64,000 nucleotides of DNA from JABDCI01 sp964475835 (lineage in GTDB: Bacteria > Verrucomicrobiota > Verrucomicrobiia > JABWAM01): positions 1 to 64,000 of the forward strand of contig CAYYYL010000013.1 in the NCBI GenBank assembly GCA_964475835.1, given 5' to 3'. Position 1 is the first letter of the stretch. Each line of letters starts with the position of its first letter. The translations under genes were made by a program, and so were the position numbers. The notes under the pieces are model-generated. The model had not been told where the DNA came from. It made no database searches and saw only the letters and a list, made by a program, of their open reading frames with translations. This document shows positions 61,075 to 64,000 of the stretch, piece after piece.

Positions 61075-61986
61075 TCAATCCGTGGAGGAGGAGTCCTCGA
61101 GTAATTTCACCTTGGAAACCGCAACGCCCTTGAACTTCGTTTCAAAGGCCTCAAGATTCGGGTAGATGTTTCCATAGACACGGTCCAGAGCGTGGGCGAA
61201 CGTCTTTCCATCCGCCATTTCCTGCATGAATTGTAGAAAATCCTGCTTCGAATGATCTTCGATCAGAAATTGAACCAGACGAACGGATTCACGGTAAAAA
61301 TTCGTGACCTTGGATGGATCCGATGGATAGTCGCTGGCTTGGGTCAATTCTTCGAGAGGCATGTAATTTGCCTCCGACACCACATTGGGTGAAGGGAGAA
61401 AGCTGTATCCCTTGGGTCTGGTGTAACCCGCAAAATGTTTGCGCCCCTGCTGCTCTGCCACCCCCTCATTTAACCAAACCGGCAGACGGCCCCGGACAAA
61501 TCGATTTACGATCAGATGCGTCATTTCATGGGGAAGCACACCTCCCGTGAAGGGATTGGCCGCGGGTGGAGAGAGCAAAAAGATCTCATTTCCCATGCAC
61601 ACCCCTCCGCTCCACCGATCCACTCCGGTCTTCTCGATAAAAGACTTCCATTTCTCCTTAGCTTCAAAAAGGAAAATGTGCCCCTTCACCTCCCATGTGT
61701 CATCGGTGACCTTAAGATCGCCTTTTATCAGGTTGTAGTATGTCTCAGCCTCAGCTGCCGCCCGCTCGGCCATCCACCGTTGTTCAAAATGAAATACAAA
61801 ATGGGGTGTTTCGCCATGCTTCCACTCGATCCCTGGAATATCCAGGGCATCCACCGCATTCCGCGTCAACGCCCGCGCATCCGCATCCGTCCAAACGAGA
61901 TCCTCGAGTTTGACAGAATCGGAAGCCCCGCATGCACTCAAAACCAGAATCCAGAGAAACAAGGCACCCCATCGGGGATGCGCCAT
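61075..61986 (-). CDS. MA-like metallopeptidase lipoprotein
   Basis: 303-residue predicted lipoprotein: signal peptide from MAHPRWGALFLWILVLSAC with lipobox LSAC. The zinc motif HEMTHLIVNRF and the downstream LPVWLNEGVAEQQG, providing a third ligand Glu, fit the peptidase MA-like superfamily. An in-frame ATG at 62070 would add a less suitable N-terminus. Substrate unknown; periplasmic. Confidence 0.88.
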   Translation of the reverse strand: MAHPRWGALFLWILVLSACGASDSVKLEDLVWTDADARALTRNAVDALDIPGIEWKHGETPHFVFHFEQRWMAERAAAEAETYYNLIKGDLKVTDDTWEVKGHIFLFEAKEKWKSFIEKTGVDRWSGGVCMGNEIFLLSPPAANPFTGGVLPHEMTHLIVNRFVRGRLPVWLNEGVAEQQGRKHFAGYTRPKGYSFLPSPNVVSEANYMPLEELTQASDYPSDPSKVTNFYRESVRLVQFLIEDHSKQDFLQFMQEMADGKTFAHALDRVYGNIYPNLEAFETKFKGVAVSKVKLLEDSSSTD

Positions 61987-62084
61987 TGGCCTGCATGAAC
62001 CCAAAAGAAAACGCAGACCACCAAACAAAGGGGGCTCCTGAGGGGAGGCATTACTGGTCTGATTTTTCACAGGTTAAAATCGCC

Positions 62085-63188
62085 TCATGGGCGATGGACG
62101 ATCACCGCCGTTTCGATGTGGCCGGTTTGGGGAAACATATCAAAAATGGCCCCACGAACGAGTCGAAACTCGTTTCCGCTCCCGGTCCAAAGCAGCTTCA
62201 AATCACGAGCCAGGGTTGACGGATCACAGGAGACGTAAATCAAACATTCCCATGCGCTTTTCCTAAGCACCTCGACCACCTCCCGGGGCACACCCTGACG
62301 GGGCGGATCCAGTAAAACGGTGCGGGGGACGGATTCACAGCTATCCAGAATCCATCGAACTCTCTCCTCGACGGGCGCTGCAAAAAATCGGATCTGAGAT
62401 CGAGACTCCTTTTGGGCGCGTCGGGTCGCTTCATGGATGGATTCGATGTCGCGATCGAGTCCCACGGCACTTTGAAACAAATCCCCAAGCCCGAACGTGA
62501 AGAATCCCGATCCGCAGTAAAGATCCACAAAGGCTCCCGGCTGCTTCGGAGTGACGTGTCCCCGAACCCATGAGAGCAAAATTCCCGCCATGATGGTATG
62601 CACCTGATGAAAACCACCCTCGGGACTGGATTCCCGTTGAAGATCATCGGTGAGTGCGACTCGTTCGGGCCGTTCCCCCTTTGAACGAACCTCCGTCAAA
62701 AGCGCATTTACCCGATCATTGGCAATAAGACACCGCTCCACATCGATCACGGTTCGTTGGTCGAGTGCGTAGTATCCCATCTCCCCGGAAGGGCTTGAAT
62801 GAACGGAGATTTTGTTCCGATAACTAAACTCCACTGGCGAGGCAAAAGCTTCGATCGGGGGAAGTTCCCGAAATCCCCCCAGTCTCTGAAGCGTGTCACG
62901 CACCTGCTTCTCCTTGAGCCGAACCTGTTCTGTGTATGCGATGTGTTGATACTGACAACCTCCACAGACTCCGAAATAGGGACATGGAGGAGTGATCCTG
63001 GAAGGAGCCGGTTTCAGAACCTCGACAAGAACAGCTTCTGCAAAACCTTTCGTCTCCTTCACCACACGGGCACGAACCCGTTCACCGGGAATGGTGAAGG
63101 GAATAAACACCACTTTGCCCTCGGGAAGCCGTCCGACGCCACCCCCTCCAAAGGCTACGTCCCGGATTTCTGTCTCAAATTCAACCAT
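62085..63188 (-). CDS. class I SAM-dependent RNA (uracil-5-)methyltransferase
   Basis: 367-residue TrmA/RlmD-family RNA methyltransferase. N-terminal TRAM domain (about 1-55), a [4Fe-4S] cysteine set CPYFGVCGGCQYQ (about 67-79) with a further Cys in ERCLIAND, and the SAM domain with VDLYCGSGFFTFGLG and the catalytic LLDPPRQGVP and YVSCDPSTLARD (nucleophile Cys). Target uridine, rRNA or tRNA, is not decided. Confidence 0.93.
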   Translation of the reverse strand: MVEFETEIRDVAFGGGGVGRLPEGKVVFIPFTIPGERVRARVVKETKGFAEAVLVEVLKPAPSRITPPCPYFGVCGGCQYQHIAYTEQVRLKEKQVRDTLQRLGGFRELPPIEAFASPVEFSYRNKISVHSSPSGEMGYYALDQRTVIDVERCLIANDRVNALLTEVRSKGERPERVALTDDLQRESSPEGGFHQVHTIMAGILLSWVRGHVTPKQPGAFVDLYCGSGFFTFGLGDLFQSAVGLDRDIESIHEATRRAQKESRSQIRFFAAPVEERVRWILDSCESVPRTVLLDPPRQGVPREVVEVLRKSAWECLIYVSCDPSTLARDLKLLWTGSGNEFRLVRGAIFDMFPQTGHIETAVIVHRP

Positions 63189-63297
63189 TCATCATGATTT
63201 CGAAGAGCAGGGCGAATCACAAATCCAAAATAGAGGGAGAAACAGTGGCGAGCGCTGTTGCGTTTTAAAAAAATCGTGCTTCATTGGAGGTTCGCTC

Positions 63298-64000
63298 ATG
63301 AAATCCTCCGGTGACTCGATCCGCTTGCGCGGTATCCGACAAAACAATCTCAAAGGCTTCGATCTCGATATTCCTCTCGGGAAAATGAGCGTCGTTACCG
63401 GCTTGAGTGGTTCCGGAAAGTCATCCCTCGTCTTCGACACCCTCTATGCCGAGGGGCAACGACGGTACGTAGAAACGTTCAGTCCCTATGCCAGGCAGTT
63501 TCTCGAACGGCTCGATGCCCCGCGGGTCGACACCATCGAGGGCATACCCCCCGCCATCGCCATCCAGCAGGGCAATACGGTCAAAACGTCGCGCTCCACT
63601 GTGGGAACCCTCACCGAGCTTTGCGACTATTTCAAGCTTCTCATGCCACACTGCGCGACTCTGAACTGTCCCCAGTGCCATCAAGAGGTGCGCCACGACA
63701 CTCCCCAATCGGTGTACGAGGACGCGCAACGTCAAAACCTCCAGTCTGTTCTCGTCTGCTTTCCTGTCTCCATTCCTGAAAACATTGACCCGGGGAATCT
63801 CGCCGAAGTCCTGATCCAGCAGGGCTACCACCGTTGGTGGACAGGTTCCAAGGTGGAGTCCCTGGAGGCCTTCCCGGGAATATCCCGCGCGGGATCATCC
63901 CTCCTCGTCATCCAGGATCGAATCATTTGTTCCTCTTCTCGAAAAAGCAGATTCATGGAAGCCGCGGAGTCGGCTTTTCGTGCAGGGAAAAAGCGTCTTT
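63298..64000 (+). CDS. uvrA: excinuclease ABC subunit A, 3' part beyond the window
   Basis: First 234 codons of UvrA, the damage-recognition ATPase of nucleotide excision repair. Strong ribosome-binding site TGGAGG before the ATG. Visible: RGIRQNNLKGFDLDIPLGKM, Walker A GLSGSGKSS, FDTLYAEGQRRYVETFSPYA, QGNTVKTSRSTVGTLTELC and the first zinc ligands CPQC. The frame continues open to the end of the window. Confidence 0.96.
   Translation, partial: MKSSGDSIRLRGIRQNNLKGFDLDIPLGKMSVVTGLSGSGKSSLVFDTLYAEGQRRYVETFSPYARQFLERLDAPRVDTIEGIPPAIAIQQGNTVKTSRSTVGTLTELCDYFKLLMPHCATLNCPQCHQEVRHDTPQSVYEDAQRQNLQSVLVCFPVSIPENIDPGNLAEVLIQQGYHRWWTGSKVESLEAFPGISRAGSSLLVIQDRIICSSSRKSRFMEAAESAFRAGKKRL

Noticed and set aside
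1..64000. tRNA, rRNA, insertion sequence or prophage content
   Set aside because: No cloverleaf-like sequence, transposase, integrase or phage structural gene was recognised by eye; a tRNAscan or Infernal run would settle the RNA question.

Overview
The window is about 64 kb of chromosomal, gene-dense, moderately GC-rich bacterial DNA, about 65 protein genes on both strands in short operons. No rRNA, tRNA, insertion sequence, phage or CRISPR array was recognised. The gene set (PATR-type autotransporter, split cytochrome b complex with a large multihaem cytochrome, MoxR/DUF58/transglutaminase cluster, DUF4202, GlgA, ChbG-type deacetylase) suggests a Gram-negative member of the PVC group, most likely Verrucomicrobiota. 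That placement is inference from gene content, not from a marker phylogeny.

Layout. 1-6.8 kb: partial TonB, Lon-domain protein, LysR and Fur regulators, DUF374 acyltransferase, NuoF, HIT protein, DUF493, PhoH. 6.9-11.8 kb: SerS, membrane-anchored EEP phosphatase/nuclease, FabD, FabG, PmtA-like methyltransferase. 12-16.2 kb: secreted cyclophilin, then GlgA, mannose-1-P guanylyltransferase and TrpA on the minus strand. 16.3-22.2 kb: MoxR, DUF58, TgpA-like transglutaminase, O-methyltransferase, Ste24-type protease. 22.4-25.4 kb: large autotransporter. 25.4-29.3 kb: two class III aminotransferases with a TPR protein between them. 29.4-33.3 kb: lipoprotein, MscL, DUF4202, YwqK-like protein, PrmC (split by an assembly gap), PdxH. 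33.3-38.5 kb: PepSY-like protein, glycosyltransferase, PspC, NuoD, HisB, a lone pseudopilin.

38.9-46.7 kb holds the most distinctive locus: a ferredoxin with four [4Fe-4S] motifs, a membrane-anchored HEAT-repeat protein, a Rieske protein, a b6-like cytochrome b, an enlarged subunit IV, and a 1138-residue cytochrome with eight CXXCH motifs, a long coiled coil and an embedded LysM-like segment. Together they look like an unusual quinol-oxidising bc-type complex. 46.9-56.8 kb: CDP-alcohol phosphotransferase, small EamA-like protein, zinc-ribbon membrane protein, TlpA-like thioredoxin, a tightly coupled ChbG/SixA/2Fe-2S ferredoxin/lipoprotein operon, an export-like protein, beta-CASP hydrolase, PolX, PlsC-like acyltransferase. 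56.9-64 kb: FHA-cyclase, aquaporin, isocitrate dehydrogenase, small SH3-like protein, TsaC, MA-like peptidase lipoprotein, RNA uridine methyltransferase, and the start of uvrA.

Several intergenic gaps carry related palindromes with GGCGAC/GTCGCC arms, and other gaps carry heptameric or degenerate inverted repeats. A run of ten N at 31873-31882 breaks prmC and is not a multiple of three.
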